64,000 nucleotides of DNA from Lujinxingia vulgaris (GTDB taxonomy: Bacteria > Myxococcota_A > Bradymonadia > Bradymonadales > Bradymonadaceae). Under the pieces are notes generated by a model. It worked only from the letters and a program-made list of their open reading frames with translations. It was not told where the DNA came from and did not search any database. How positions within the stretch are numbered: the stretch's first letter is position 1; every line of letters begins with the position of its first letter. Positions 17,365-27,136 of this stretch are shown piece by piece. Both the position numbers and the translations under genes were made by a program. The DNA lies in contig NZ_VOSM01000008.1 in the NCBI RefSeq assembly GCF_007997015.1, forward strand, positions 62,001-126,000, given 5' to 3'.

Positions 17365-20300
17365 ATGGTGCAGCGCCCCTTGTACGCCCACGACCCCGAG
17401 TCGAGTCTTTTCGCCATCGCGATAGGCTCCTCGCCGGTGCAGATCTGGAGAGCGAAGCCCGGTGCGAGCGCCGAGAGCGGCCCCCGCGAAGAAGCGGCCG
17501 CCGGAGAGCTGCGCCTCGACGGGGTGGGCCAGGTCGTGGGGCTTGCGCTGGAGGGGCAGGTGCTGGTCACCGTGCTCAGCGGCGGGGAGGTCGCCGGCTG
17601 GGATCTGGGCGGACTGATTGAAGAGGGGAGTGAGGCTACCGTGCGCTCGTTATGGCGCATCGAGACCGGCTTGAGGCTGGTCTGTGCGGCCCACCACCGG
17701 GGTAACTCGAAACGCCCCCGGCTCGCCATGGGCGCCGAGTCTGGCGAGGTGCTGCTCCTGGAACTCCATGGCGAGAGCGCCCCGAAGTTGGCCCGTGGCG
17801 CGGTCCATCGCGATAAAATCGAGGTCTTGAGCTTCTCGCAGGACGACGCCTGCCTGGCCAGCTCGGCCCGCGATCGCCTGATCGTGATCTGGTCCACCGA
17901 GCTCGGCGACGACGAAACGCTGAAACCTCAGCGCGAGCTTCGCGGCTCGGGCGGCTGGCCCCTGGCGCTGGCCTTCTCCGAGGATCATCGCCGCCTGGTC
18001 AGCGGGTGCATGGATAACGGCGTCTACCTCTGGGATCTGGAGGCCGAGGAGCCTCTGGAGGCCGTGCGTTTTGATCACGCCGGCTGGGTCGACGACGTGT
18101 GCTGGGCCGGCGGCGACGCGGTGATCGTCAGCGCCTCCTGGGATAATTGCGTGGGGGTCTTTGGCGCCACCCCGCTCAAGCCCCGCTTTTTGATGGGCTT
18201 TCACACCGACTATGTCGTGCGCCTGATGGCTGTGCCGCGCACAACCCTGGTGGTGGCCGCAAGCTACGACGGGCGGTTGACCGTCTGGGACTGGGCCCTG
18301 GGCCAGCTCGAAGGCGTGCTCAGCGGGCACGCCGACTGGGTCACCGAGATGGTGTGGCTGGGGCGCGGGCGTCTGGCGAGCCTCTCAAGCGACGGCACCG
18401 CTCGCCTGTGGTCGCTCAAGACGATGCGCTGCGAGGTGGTGCTGGGACGCGCGCCGGTGGAGCGCTTCGAGCTGGGTGGAAGTTTCGACCTGGCCTCCTT
18501 CGGGGTGGGCGCCGAGACCACCCGCGTCGGCGCACCCGGCGATGAGGAGGAGCTGGCCACCGCCACGGTGCGCCGCTTCGACGGACGCGGAGAGCGCTGG
18601 CAGAGCGGCGTGCACCGCACCGCGCTGGCGATGATGGACGAGGCGATGGCCTCGGCCCGCAGTATTTTTGGCGAAGACTCCGAGGGGGCTCAGGCGCGCT
18701 CCGAGGGCTCGAAGATCTCCGAAGTCTCAGCAGTCTCCGAGACCTCGGAAGTCTCCAACGCCTCTCCTACATCGCCGGGTGCGGCGCGCTCCGAGGGGAA
18801 GGGGGAGGCCGCCGGTGAGGCTTCTCTGGATGACCCCGGGTCGGGTTATGTGTTTGAAGATAAAGGGGAATCTGTCGGTGGTGGGGAGGCGCCTTCGAGC
18901 GATGCTCCCGACCCCCTCGACGATCTCGACGCGGAGCTCGACGCCCTGGAAGATGCCCTCGACGCGCTCAGCGAGGTGGGGGAGGTCGGCGATTCCGACT
19001 CCTGGTTTAACAGCTGGAGCAACGAGCATCCCGACAGCGGCATGTTCGAGCGGCCCGCCACCTCGCCAGCGTCCAACTCGCCACGCGCGAGCGAAGCCGA
19101 GGTGGCTCCGCACGCGGCCGATGCGCTGAGCGAGCCCGAGGTCTTTCCGCCCACCGAGGATGGCGGGGAGATCGAGGCCTCACCGGAAGCTTCACTCGAG
19201 GGGGAGAGCGACGCGCCGGCGATGGGGCCGGGCGCGGCGATCAGCGAGTCCGGGCCAATCAGTGAGCCCGAAGGCGGCGGGGAGCTCACCGAGGTGGGGC
19301 TTGTGGGCGCGAGCGCCGACTCCGAGTCTGCGCCTTCGGCCGAAGCGTCGCCTCCGGCGGAGATGCCTGTCGAGCCCGACGAAAACGTTGAGGTCGCGGC
19401 GCTCGACGAGGCCACCGGCGATCTTGAGGAGAGCGTAGAGCGGCTGGCCGCGGCGGACGCCGCCTCCCTGGCCATCCTCGAAGAGCACTCCGAGCCGGCG
19501 CTCGCCACGCCGCGCGCGGACGATGCGGAGGCTGAAGCGAACGAGGCCGAAGGGGCGGAAGACGAGCCCTCCGAAGGCATTGAGCTTGAAGGGGCGGCCG
19601 ACGATCTTGTGGATGAAGGCGTGTTCTCCTCGATCTTTGAGCCCTCCCCCGAGGCGCCGGTGGTGCTGGACGCGTCGCGGGCCGGCCTGAGCAATCTGGT
19701 GCGCGATGCGATCTCGGAGGTCGTGGAAGTCGAGCCTTCCGAGCCGGACGTGGCGGAAAAGGTTGAGCATGTCGAAAAGGTTGAGGCGGCGCCTGCCTCA
19801 TCGGCCACTGAGGATGGGGAACCGGAGTCGGAGCCTGAACCTGAGCCCGAGCCCGAACCTGAGATTAAATCGACCGTCAAACGCTCGCTGCGCGCGCGGC
19901 TCAAAGCGGCCACGCTGAAGTTGAGGCAGGAGGAGGCCGAGCAAGCCGAGCAAAACGAGGTCGGTGCCGCGGCCGACGCCGAGAGCGATCCGCTGGATAT
20001 TATGGGGGAGGCCTTTGATCTGCCCTCCGAGGTGGTCCGGAGCGCGGCGCCCTCAACCCGCGGTGAAGCGCAGGCCGATGAGGCACCCAAACCGGTCGGG
20101 GTGGATCCGGACTACAACCCGGTGCCCATTGAGCCGGGCGACGCCATCGCCGATCTGGTGCCCGACGACCTGGCTTTTGACGAGGTGTTCGGGGCCTTTG
20201 GTGACGTTGAAAGCCAGGAGGCGCCGCCCGCCGCGGAGACTGCTTCGCCGGAGGTTGAACCGGCGCCGGCAGAGAGCGATGCCGCAGAAGTTGGCATGGC

Positions 20301-22587
20301 AAGCGGGGATGAGGGCGATGAGGCGTCGGCTGGCGAGGAGGCAAACGCGGCCTCGGCGCCGGCGTTGAACGAAGATGTCTCGGAGCCGGAGGTCGCAGGG
20401 GCGTCGTCGCCGGAGGAGGCTGAGAGCGGCGGGGACGCGGGAGATTCTGAGTCGGCTGAGGGTATCGAGCCTTCCGTCGAGGACGAGAACGAGGACTTGC
20501 CGGAAACCTCGGGGGCGGACAGCACCCATGAGCTGCGTGTGGCCGAAGTCGAAGCGCTGGCCGCCGCCTCGGAGGTGGGGGATGAGGCGCCTGTGACCTC
20601 GCCAGGGCTTAAATCGCTGCGAGCGGACGACGTCACCGGGCGCATTGAGGTGCACCCGGAGGTCGCCGCCAGCGTCAGCGGGGAGGAGGCCGTCGGCGCG
20701 GGGACCGAGCCTCTTGATGAGGCCGCGCCGGGCAGTGAGGTGGTGGACGATGAGGACGCGGCGCCGGTGGTGGAGCGCTCCGGAGAGCTCGCCGTGAGCG
20801 AGCGGCCCGGGGAGGTCTCCGGGGCGCGCACGCTGACCTCCTTTCTGGGCTCGGCGGTGCGCGACGAGCGCGAAGAACGCGACGAAGACGACGCGCCACG
20901 CTGGCCGACGGCCGCCAGTGAGGCGAAGCGGGATGCGGCGGAGTCGATAAAAGTCGAGCAAAATCAGCAGGATGCGTCTTTTGATGGCGACGCGGCCACG
21001 CAGATGCTCGACGCCGACGCGCTTCCTCCGGTGGCCGGCTCCTCGCCATGGGCCGAGGAGCGCAGCTCCCACCGCACCGCCCGCCGCGGCGTGCCTGCGC
21101 GCGAGGTCTCTGAGCCCGCCGCGCTTGATCCGGGGACGGTGCCGGTCTTTGAGGAAGATGAGCCAGTCGCTCCCACGCTCGATCCGGTGGCCGAGGAGAG
21201 CGAGGCTGAGGTCGATGAGAACTATGGAAACTCCACGCAGATGTGGGGCGGGCTTTTCAACGCGCCCGGTGGGGTGCGCGACCCGGGGCCTGAGCGAGAG
21301 CTGACGCGCGCGCAGGATTTGAGCGCGTTTGCGCGGCGAGAGAAGACCCAGGGGCGGGGTCAGCATAAGAGTGAGGCGGAAGCGACCAGGCGCAGCAACG
21401 TCAGCGACCATGTGCGCGGGATCTTGCGCGGCGAAGAGGCCCTGCCGGAGATGACTCTGGGCGACGCCTCAACCAGCGCGCAGAGCGTGCCGGAGGCCCT
21501 GATAGGCGCAGCCGACTCGGAGGTCTCCTCGCGCCTTCAGCCCGGGCAGGCCGCGCGCAAAGATGAGCTTGTGGTGCCTGAGGTTGCGGCGGCCTCGCAA
21601 CAGGAAGGCGCACAGCGGCTGAGCCTGGGGCTCGAAGAGTTCTGGGATCGGGCCACGGCGGCCGCGCCGGGCATGGCCATCTTGAAGCGCAAAGTCGGCG
21701 CGCTGGGCGATTATGCGCCGGCCCGACAGCTTCGCGTTGAGGAGCGCGGCCCGCTGATGCTCGCCAGCGTGGAGAGCGGCCGGCGTATGGCGCTCTGCGG
21801 CGCGAGCCGGGAGCTGACGCTGTGGCAGGCCCGCGGTGAGCTGGAGACGAAGTTCGAGGTTAGAGGCCCGCTGGTCGCGCTCTCGTTTCTGGTCGATGAG
21901 GCCTCACTCTGCGGGGTGGCCGAGTCTGGCGAGCTCTGGATGTGGATGTTGCCCCGGGCCGCGCTGGGCAAAGCTTCGCGTGTGGCCGAGGCGACCATTG
22001 CCACCGGCGACAGCGCGCTTCGCTGTGCGGCCGTGGACGTGGCCGCCCGCCGAGTGCTCACCGGCAATGAGGAGGGACGCGTCCGGGTGTGGAATCTGGA
22101 GCGCGGCCAGTGCGTGGGCAGGCTCGCCCCACACGCGAGTCCGGTGACGGCGGTGGCGTTTGGGGCGCGCGGGGTGATCAGCGCCAGCGCCGACGGGCAG
22201 GTGCGTTTCTGGAACCCGCAGGGCTTCTTGATCGACCAGCTCGAAGGGCAGGGCCGCGTGATGGCGCTGGCCACCTTCGAGGGGGAAGTCGCCTGGGTGG
22301 AGGCCAGCGGGGCGGTGCGCGTGATGCGCCAGGGCGACAGCCGCCCGCGCAAACTTAAAGGTCATCATGGCGAGGGGCGCGCGCTGGCCTACCGCGAAGA
22401 CGGCTACCTTGTGACCGGCGGCGAAGACGGGCGCATGCTCATCTACGCTCCCGGCGTTGGCGAGCCGGTGCAGGAGGTGCAGGTGCCGGCGCCGATTCAC
22501 GCGCTTACGCTTTCAACACGACGACTGGTCTGCGCATGTGAGGGAGGTGCAGTGTATATTTTTGAGAGGGAGCGGGGGAGACGTTGA
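17365..22587 (+). CDS. Giant WD40 protein with an acidic disordered centre of about 1000 residues
   Basis: 1740 residues with no signal peptide, so probably cytoplasmic. The N-terminal 340 residues contain WD40-type blades (LSGHADWVTEMVWL, SSDGTARLWSL, SGCMDNGVYLWDL). Residues of about 430-1430 are low-complexity and strongly acidic, dominated by Glu, Ala, Ser, Asp and Pro, with a run of alternating Glu-Pro around residue 825. Residues 1440-1740 form a second WD40 block (VTAVAFGARGVISASADGQ, LVTGGEDGRMLIY). Two half or whole propellers are thus joined by a very long charged linker. It heads a four-gene operon and overlaps the next start by 4 bp. A scaffold role is inference. Confidence 0.88.
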   Translation: MVQRPLYAHDPESSLFAIAIGSSPVQIWRAKPGASAESGPREEAAAGELRLDGVGQVVGLALEGQVLVTVLSGGEVAGWDLGGLIEEGSEATVRSLWRIETGLRLVCAAHHRGNSKRPRLAMGAESGEVLLLELHGESAPKLARGAVHRDKIEVLSFSQDDACLASSARDRLIVIWSTELGDDETLKPQRELRGSGGWPLALAFSEDHRRLVSGCMDNGVYLWDLEAEEPLEAVRFDHAGWVDDVCWAGGDAVIVSASWDNCVGVFGATPLKPRFLMGFHTDYVVRLMAVPRTTLVVAASYDGRLTVWDWALGQLEGVLSGHADWVTEMVWLGRGRLASLSSDGTARLWSLKTMRCEVVLGRAPVERFELGGSFDLASFGVGAETTRVGAPGDEEELATATVRRFDGRGERWQSGVHRTALAMMDEAMASARSIFGEDSEGAQARSEGSKISEVSAVSETSEVSNASPTSPGAARSEGKGEAAGEASLDDPGSGYVFEDKGESVGGGEAPSSDAPDPLDDLDAELDALEDALDALSEVGEVGDSDSWFNSWSNEHPDSGMFERPATSPASNSPRASEAEVAPHAADALSEPEVFPPTEDGGEIEASPEASLEGESDAPAMGPGAAISESGPISEPEGGGELTEVGLVGASADSESAPSAEASPPAEMPVEPDENVEVAALDEATGDLEESVERLAAADAASLAILEEHSEPALATPRADDAEAEANEAEGAEDEPSEGIELEGAADDLVDEGVFSSIFEPSPEAPVVLDASRAGLSNLVRDAISEVVEVEPSEPDVAEKVEHVEKVEAAPASSATEDGEPESEPEPEPEPEPEIKSTVKRSLRARLKAATLKLRQEEAEQAEQNEVGAAADAESDPLDIMGEAFDLPSEVVRSAAPSTRGEAQADEAPKPVGVDPDYNPVPIEPGDAIADLVPDDLAFDEVFGAFGDVESQEAPPAAETASPEVEPAPAESDAAEVGMASGDEGDEASAGEEANAASAPALNEDVSEPEVAGASSPEEAESGGDAGDSESAEGIEPSVEDENEDLPETSGADSTHELRVAEVEALAAASEVGDEAPVTSPGLKSLRADDVTGRIEVHPEVAASVSGEEAVGAGTEPLDEAAPGSEVVDDEDAAPVVERSGELAVSERPGEVSGARTLTSFLGSAVRDEREERDEDDAPRWPTAASEAKRDAAESIKVEQNQQDASFDGDAATQMLDADALPPVAGSSPWAEERSSHRTARRGVPAREVSEPAALDPGTVPVFEEDEPVAPTLDPVAEESEAEVDENYGNSTQMWGGLFNAPGGVRDPGPERELTRAQDLSAFARREKTQGRGQHKSEAEATRRSNVSDHVRGILRGEEALPEMTLGDASTSAQSVPEALIGAADSEVSSRLQPGQAARKDELVVPEVAAASQQEGAQRLSLGLEEFWDRATAAAPGMAILKRKVGALGDYAPARQLRVEERGPLMLASVESGRRMALCGASRELTLWQARGELETKFEVRGPLVALSFLVDEASLCGVAESGELWMWMLPRAALGKASRVAEATIATGDSALRCAAVDVAARRVLTGNEEGRVRVWNLERGQCVGRLAPHASPVTAVAFGARGVISASADGQVRFWNPQGFLIDQLEGQGRVMALATFEGEVAWVEASGAVRVMRQGDSRPRKLKGHHGEGRALAYREDGYLVTGGEDGRMLIYAPGVGEPVQEVQVPAPIHALTLSTRRLVCACEGGAVYIFERERGRR

Positions 22588-23282
22588 GACTTGAAAATAG
22601 CCGATGGGCAAGCGTTTATGCGGGTGGGGCGATGGTGGTGGGACTCTTGCTTGGGATGCCCTCGGCGTACGCCCACCAGAGCGATGAGAGCACGCACCTG
22701 GTGGAGATCGACAGGGAGAGCGGGCTCGTCGAGCAGCTGGTGAGCATCTCGGCAGGCGATCTGGCCCATCATCTGGGGTGGGTGGGGCATGGCGAGGAGG
22801 TTGAGCGCGCGCACCTTGAGGAGGGGGCCGAGGAGTTGGAGTCGTATATGGTTCGCCGGCTGCGCGTCTGGGCCGACGAGGCGCCCTGCACATTGGAAGA
22901 CTCCCGTTTTGTGAACCTTATGGGGCAGGACGGTCGGGTGCATCTGCATGTGGCTTCGCGCTGTGAGCCGGGCGCGCTGGCCGTCACCCTGGAGAACCGG
23001 GTGATGATGGAGGGGCCCGGGGGCTATCGGCATGTGGGGCGCGCGCAGGCCGGCGACCGGGTCTGGCCGATGGTCTTTGATGTGTCTTTTCCGACGTATG
23101 TGGTGAACCTCCCGGTGGAGGAGGGCGTGGGGGTGGAGGAGGTCGATGTGGCCTCGGAGGAGACCTCGAAGACGGGCGGGGGCGCGCCCGGTGACGATAC
23201 GCTGACGGGCTGGATGGCGGCGCTTATCGCCGCTGTGGTGGCCGTGGGCGTGTCGTGGTGGGCGGGGCGCGCGGCGGAGTAA
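22584..23282 (+). CDS. Membrane-anchored exported protein with C-terminal transmembrane tail
   Basis: 232 residues starting at a TTG that overlaps the stop of the WD40 gene (TTGA), with GGGGGAG just upstream, so translation is likely coupled. A signal peptide ends near SAYA-HQ. The mature domain (about 30-175) is a beta-rich globular region with two Cys. A Gly-rich stretch, one hydrophobic helix (about residues 208-226) and a short Arg-containing tail follow. That order resembles C-terminal sorting tails (GlyGly-CTERM or MYXO-CTERM style) or a simple tail anchor. Its N-terminal domain is vaguely like the periplasmic part of HupE/UreJ proteins. Function unknown. Confidence 0.75.
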   Translation: MRLENSRWASVYAGGAMVVGLLLGMPSAYAHQSDESTHLVEIDRESGLVEQLVSISAGDLAHHLGWVGHGEEVERAHLEEGAEELESYMVRRLRVWADEAPCTLEDSRFVNLMGQDGRVHLHVASRCEPGALAVTLENRVMMEGPGGYRHVGRAQAGDRVWPMVFDVSFPTYVVNLPVEEGVGVEEVDVASEETSKTGGGAPGDDTLTGWMAALIAAVVAVGVSWWAGRAAE

Positions 23283-23416
23283 GGTTTCGGGCCGGGCGTT
23301 GATGGGCTGGAAGATCCGGGGGAGGGTGTGTGGTTGTGGCCAGGAGCGTGGGCCTGCAGCCAGCCTGGCGAGGTGCATGTGAGCGAGTCCTGCGAAGTTC
23401 TATCGAGAGAGCGGCG

Positions 23417-26400
23417 ATGAGAGTTGGCACGAGGGTTGGGGCGACGATGAGCGGGGCACTTCTGTGCCTTTTGAGCGCGACGGTTTGGGCGCAGGCGACT
23501 GCAACCGAGGGCGGAGCGCAGGAGCTTGCGCGCAGGGTCGATGCGCTGGAGGCGACCCGCTTTGAGGGGGAGGCGCTGGGGCTTGCCTACCAGCTCGACG
23601 AGGAGCGGGGGATGGTGGCCCCTGAGGTCTATGAGACCGAGCTTGAGCGCGCAGCGCGTGCGGCGTCGCGCTGGCCGGTGGTGGCGTTTGCGGTCGAGCG
23701 TGAGCTTGCTCGCGCCCGCTTAGAACGCGGGGATGCGCGAGGTGAGACCTTGGCCAGTGAGGCCGGGTGTCTGACGCGTTGGTCTGTGGTCGGGCCGCTG
23801 GAGAACCCCTCGATGCAGGGGTTCTATGAGGAGGTGGGGCCGCAGGTGGAGCTTGAGGGACCCTATGCCGGACGTTTTGGGGAGGTGGCCTGGCGAGAGC
23901 TCGCGCCGGCCGATTATTTTTGTGCGTTCAGCCTGGGGAGTTTTGTGACGCCTTCAACCTCGGCGGTGGTGTTTTTGTCGAGCCGCGTGCAGCTCGATGA
24001 GGCGTTGCGCGGGGAGCTTGTGGTGGGGGCGGCCGGGGCCTACCGGGTGTGGATCGACGGACGAGAGGTGGGGGGCGATGATGGGGAGCGGGGCGCGGGG
24101 CTTGATGTGCAGAGCTGGCCTGTGCGCCTGAGCGCCGGGGAGCACGAGGTGGTGGTCAAGCTGGGCTCGACCGGCCAGGGGAGCCTGGCGTGGTCGGCGC
24201 GTCTGCTCGATGGTCAGGGGACGCCGGTGGCCGGAGTCGAGCATCGTGCCGAGGCCCCGCAGGTGGCGCCGGGGGCGATGAGCAAAACTGCGCCCCAGGC
24301 GCGCGCCGGCGCACTCGTTGCTGTACGCGAAACCACGGCGTCGCGGCGCGCGAGCCCGCTCGCCAGGATCCGCGCTGCGGCCGCCTGGCAGCGTCTGCAA
24401 CCCGCCGATAGCGCCTCGCCATGGCGCGATGTGGCCCGCTCGGTGATCGCCGAGTTGGAGCGCGGCACGCTGAGCGCTGTGCAGCAGGCCGAGGTGCTGC
24501 TGGAGGCCTCGCCGCTCTTTGAGGAGCGCTGGCGGCAGGTCAGCCTGCTGGAGCGCGCGCGTGAGCTCACGGCCTCGGGCGAAGCGTTGTGGGAGCGGGT
24601 CTCGCTGGCGCTGGCCGCGGCCTATGGCGAGGGCAGCGCGCGCGCCGAGTGGCAGCGCCAGCGCGCGATTCTCGAAGAAGTTGTGGAGGCGCGCCCGGGC
24701 TCGCTAAAAGCCCTCCTGGCCCTCGCTGAGCTCTATGAGGCTCGTGGGCTTAAGGGGCAGGCTTTAAGGCTTCTGGAGGGCTGGGAGGGGCCTCAGGAGG
24801 GCGATCGCGAGGAGGTTGTGGCCTGGGTGCGGGCGATGATCGATGCGCAGGAGGCCGCAGGCGATCGTCGGGCTGCCCGCGCGCTGCGCGAGACGGTGCT
24901 TAAGCACACGCAATTCTCCGGCGCGTACCGCTGGGAGATGATGAAAGAGGCGATGGCCGAGGGGGAGTTGAGTGAGGCGCTGGCTATCGCCCGGGAGCGC
25001 TGGGCGAAAAACCCCTGGTCGTCGGCCTGGGGGCTGCAGGTGGCCCGGGCGCTGCAGGTTTCCGGTGAGCCGGGGGAGGCGGAAGGTGTCATCGAGACGC
25101 TGATTGCCCGCGACCCGGGCGACGCCTCGTTGTGGGAGCGTAAGGCCGAGCTGCGACTTCTGCAGGAGGATCGGGCGGGGGTGGTCGAGGCGATGGAGCA
25201 GGCCTTGAGCCTGCGCCCCCAGGACAGCGCTCTGCGCGCCCGCGCCGAGCTGATGCGCCCGCCCGGCGCGAACTTCTACGATGCCTGGATCGAGGAGGAT
25301 GTGCGCGCGCTGGCCGAGGCGCACCCGCCCGGCCCCCACGACTACGACATCCTCATCGACCAGGCTGTCGTCGAGGTCGGCCCCACCGGGCTTGCGCGTC
25401 GTTTTGTGCAGCGCGTGGAGCGGGTGATCGACGCGCGCGGCATCCAGAGCGCGCGGCAGCTGGGCGTGTCTTTTCAGTCGGGCGATGAGCGCGTGGAGGT
25501 CGTGGGCGTGCGGGTGCATAAGGCCGACGGCACGCTCAGCGAAGATTACGACGAGTGGCGAAGCGGCCAGGCCCGCAAGCAGTCGACGACGTATAATGAT
25601 CGCGAGCAGATCAACCTGCGCGCCAGCAATGTGGAGGTGGGCGATCTGGTGGAGTACCGCTACGTGGTGCACCAGGTGGCCAATGAGAACTTCCGCGGCG
25701 ACTATTTTGGGGCGGTGCGCTACGTGCAGCACGGTCGACCGGCCGCGCTGGTGCGCTACGCGCTGCTCTACCCCGAGAGCTGGGAGCTCTACTTTCGGCC
25801 GCCGGCGCTGGCCCACGAGGTTCGCGATGGCGTCACTCCGGCTGGTGAGGCGGTTGAGGGCATGAAGGTGCGCAGTTTTGAGCTGCGCGAGGTGCCGCGG
25901 GTCTACACCGAGCAAGATCAGCCCGGTTATACCGAGATTTACGACTACATCATGGTCTCCAACAAAGCCGACTACGACGCCATCGGGCGCTGGTGGTGGG
26001 AGTTGATCGAGGAGCAGCTTGTGGTCGACGACGCCATCCGCGAAGAGGTGGGCCGGCTGACCTCGGGGCTGGGCACCGACGAGGCGAAGGTCGAGGCGAT
26101 CTTTGATTATGTGGCCCGCAACACCCGCTACCTGCACGTGGGGCTGGGCATTCACGGCTGGAAGCCCTACCGAACCTCGGCGGTGATGCAAAACCGTTAC
26201 GGTGACTGCAAAGACAAGGCCGCGCTCCTCAAGGTGATGCTCGAAGAGGCCGGCGTCGACGCCGAGATGGTGCTCGTGCGCACGCGTCGCTTAGGCGAAG
26301 TCGACGGGTCGGTGGCGAGCATGCACGTGTTTAACCACGCGGTGACCTATGTGCCCGGGCTCGATGTCTTTCTGGACGCGACGGCCGAGTACAACGGAGC

Positions 26401-27136
26401 CTTTGAGCTGACCTCGATGGATCAGGGCGCCCAGGCGCTGATTGTGGAAGACGGCGGTCAGACCCGCTGGGTGACCATGCCGATCGATGCTCCGGAGCAA
26501 AATCACCTCGCGCAGCGTCTGGAGATCGATCTTCGTGGGGAGCGCCCCGTGCTGCGCGGAGAGGTTGAGGCAGTGGGCTCGCGGGCGGTGCGTTATCGCC
26601 AACTTCTCGAAGATGCCCAACGCCGCGATGAGGCCTTTGAGCGGGAGCTCGCCAGGCGTTACCCGGGTGCCACACTCACACGCGCCGATTACGAGGGCAT
26701 TGAGACTCTGGGCGCGCCGGCGAAGGTGCGTTTTGAGGCGGAGCTGGGCGATGTGGTGCGCGGCGATGGTGAGGGCTACCTCTATCCGCTGGCCGCACCG
26801 GAAGATGCCCTGGGGGCGTACGCCGCCGAGAGCACGCGGCGCCAGGATCGGATGTTCCGCGTGCCTTTCGCCGAGAGCACCCAGGTGCGCTATGTGCTCG
26901 GCCCGGGCCGCGCGGTGGAGCGGGTGCCCGAGGATGTGGAGGTGCGCTCGAAGTTCGGCGATATGCAGGTGAGTTATTCGTCGGCCGGCGACGATCTGGT
27001 CGTCGAGGTGGATTTCAGCGTCAAGGTGCAGCGGGTGCCGGTCGAGGAGTATGAGGCGTTTCGCGCCTTTGTGAGCGAACTTCATACGGCGCTCAATCAG
27101 ACGATTCGGCTTGTGGGTGAGGGAGGTGTGCGATGA
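23417..27136 (+). CDS. Exported TPR-DUF3857-transglutaminase-like protein
   Basis: 1239 residues. A signal peptide (MRVGTRVG..., cleavage near VWA-QA) supports ATG 23417; the frame is open upstream to 23330. The N-terminal half contains a carbohydrate-module-like beta region (about 120-260) and TPR-like helices (about 340-610). A DUF3857 beta domain begins near residue 640. It is followed by a transglutaminase-like core with an intact triad: Cys931 in YGDCKDKAALL, His974 in VFNHAVTY, Asp987 in FLDATAEY. Family members are secreted or periplasmic and probably act on peptide or amide bonds. ATGA overlap with the next gene indicates coupling. Confidence 0.88.
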   Translation: MRVGTRVGATMSGALLCLLSATVWAQATATEGGAQELARRVDALEATRFEGEALGLAYQLDEERGMVAPEVYETELERAARAASRWPVVAFAVERELARARLERGDARGETLASEAGCLTRWSVVGPLENPSMQGFYEEVGPQVELEGPYAGRFGEVAWRELAPADYFCAFSLGSFVTPSTSAVVFLSSRVQLDEALRGELVVGAAGAYRVWIDGREVGGDDGERGAGLDVQSWPVRLSAGEHEVVVKLGSTGQGSLAWSARLLDGQGTPVAGVEHRAEAPQVAPGAMSKTAPQARAGALVAVRETTASRRASPLARIRAAAAWQRLQPADSASPWRDVARSVIAELERGTLSAVQQAEVLLEASPLFEERWRQVSLLERARELTASGEALWERVSLALAAAYGEGSARAEWQRQRAILEEVVEARPGSLKALLALAELYEARGLKGQALRLLEGWEGPQEGDREEVVAWVRAMIDAQEAAGDRRAARALRETVLKHTQFSGAYRWEMMKEAMAEGELSEALAIARERWAKNPWSSAWGLQVARALQVSGEPGEAEGVIETLIARDPGDASLWERKAELRLLQEDRAGVVEAMEQALSLRPQDSALRARAELMRPPGANFYDAWIEEDVRALAEAHPPGPHDYDILIDQAVVEVGPTGLARRFVQRVERVIDARGIQSARQLGVSFQSGDERVEVVGVRVHKADGTLSEDYDEWRSGQARKQSTTYNDREQINLRASNVEVGDLVEYRYVVHQVANENFRGDYFGAVRYVQHGRPAALVRYALLYPESWELYFRPPALAHEVRDGVTPAGEAVEGMKVRSFELREVPRVYTEQDQPGYTEIYDYIMVSNKADYDAIGRWWWELIEEQLVVDDAIREEVGRLTSGLGTDEAKVEAIFDYVARNTRYLHVGLGIHGWKPYRTSAVMQNRYGDCKDKAALLKVMLEEAGVDAEMVLVRTRRLGEVDGSVASMHVFNHAVTYVPGLDVFLDATAEYNGAFELTSMDQGAQALIVEDGGQTRWVTMPIDAPEQNHLAQRLEIDLRGERPVLRGEVEAVGSRAVRYRQLLEDAQRRDEAFERELARRYPGATLTRADYEGIETLGAPAKVRFEAELGDVVRGDGEGYLYPLAAPEDALGAYAAESTRRQDRMFRVPFAESTQVRYVLGPGRAVERVPEDVEVRSKFGDMQVSYSSAGDDLVVEVDFSVKVQRVPVEEYEAFRAFVSELHTALNQTIRLVGEGGVR

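Noticed and set aside
17142-17897. Minus-strand ORF over the start of the WD40 gene
   Set aside because: Overlaps the WD40 gene's coding start, has no ribosome site and a composition typical of antisense shadow.
20053-21411. Minus-strand 452-residue ORF within the acidic linker
   Set aside because: It exists because the plus-strand linker has few stop-complementary codons; Arg/Leu/His-rich and no motif.
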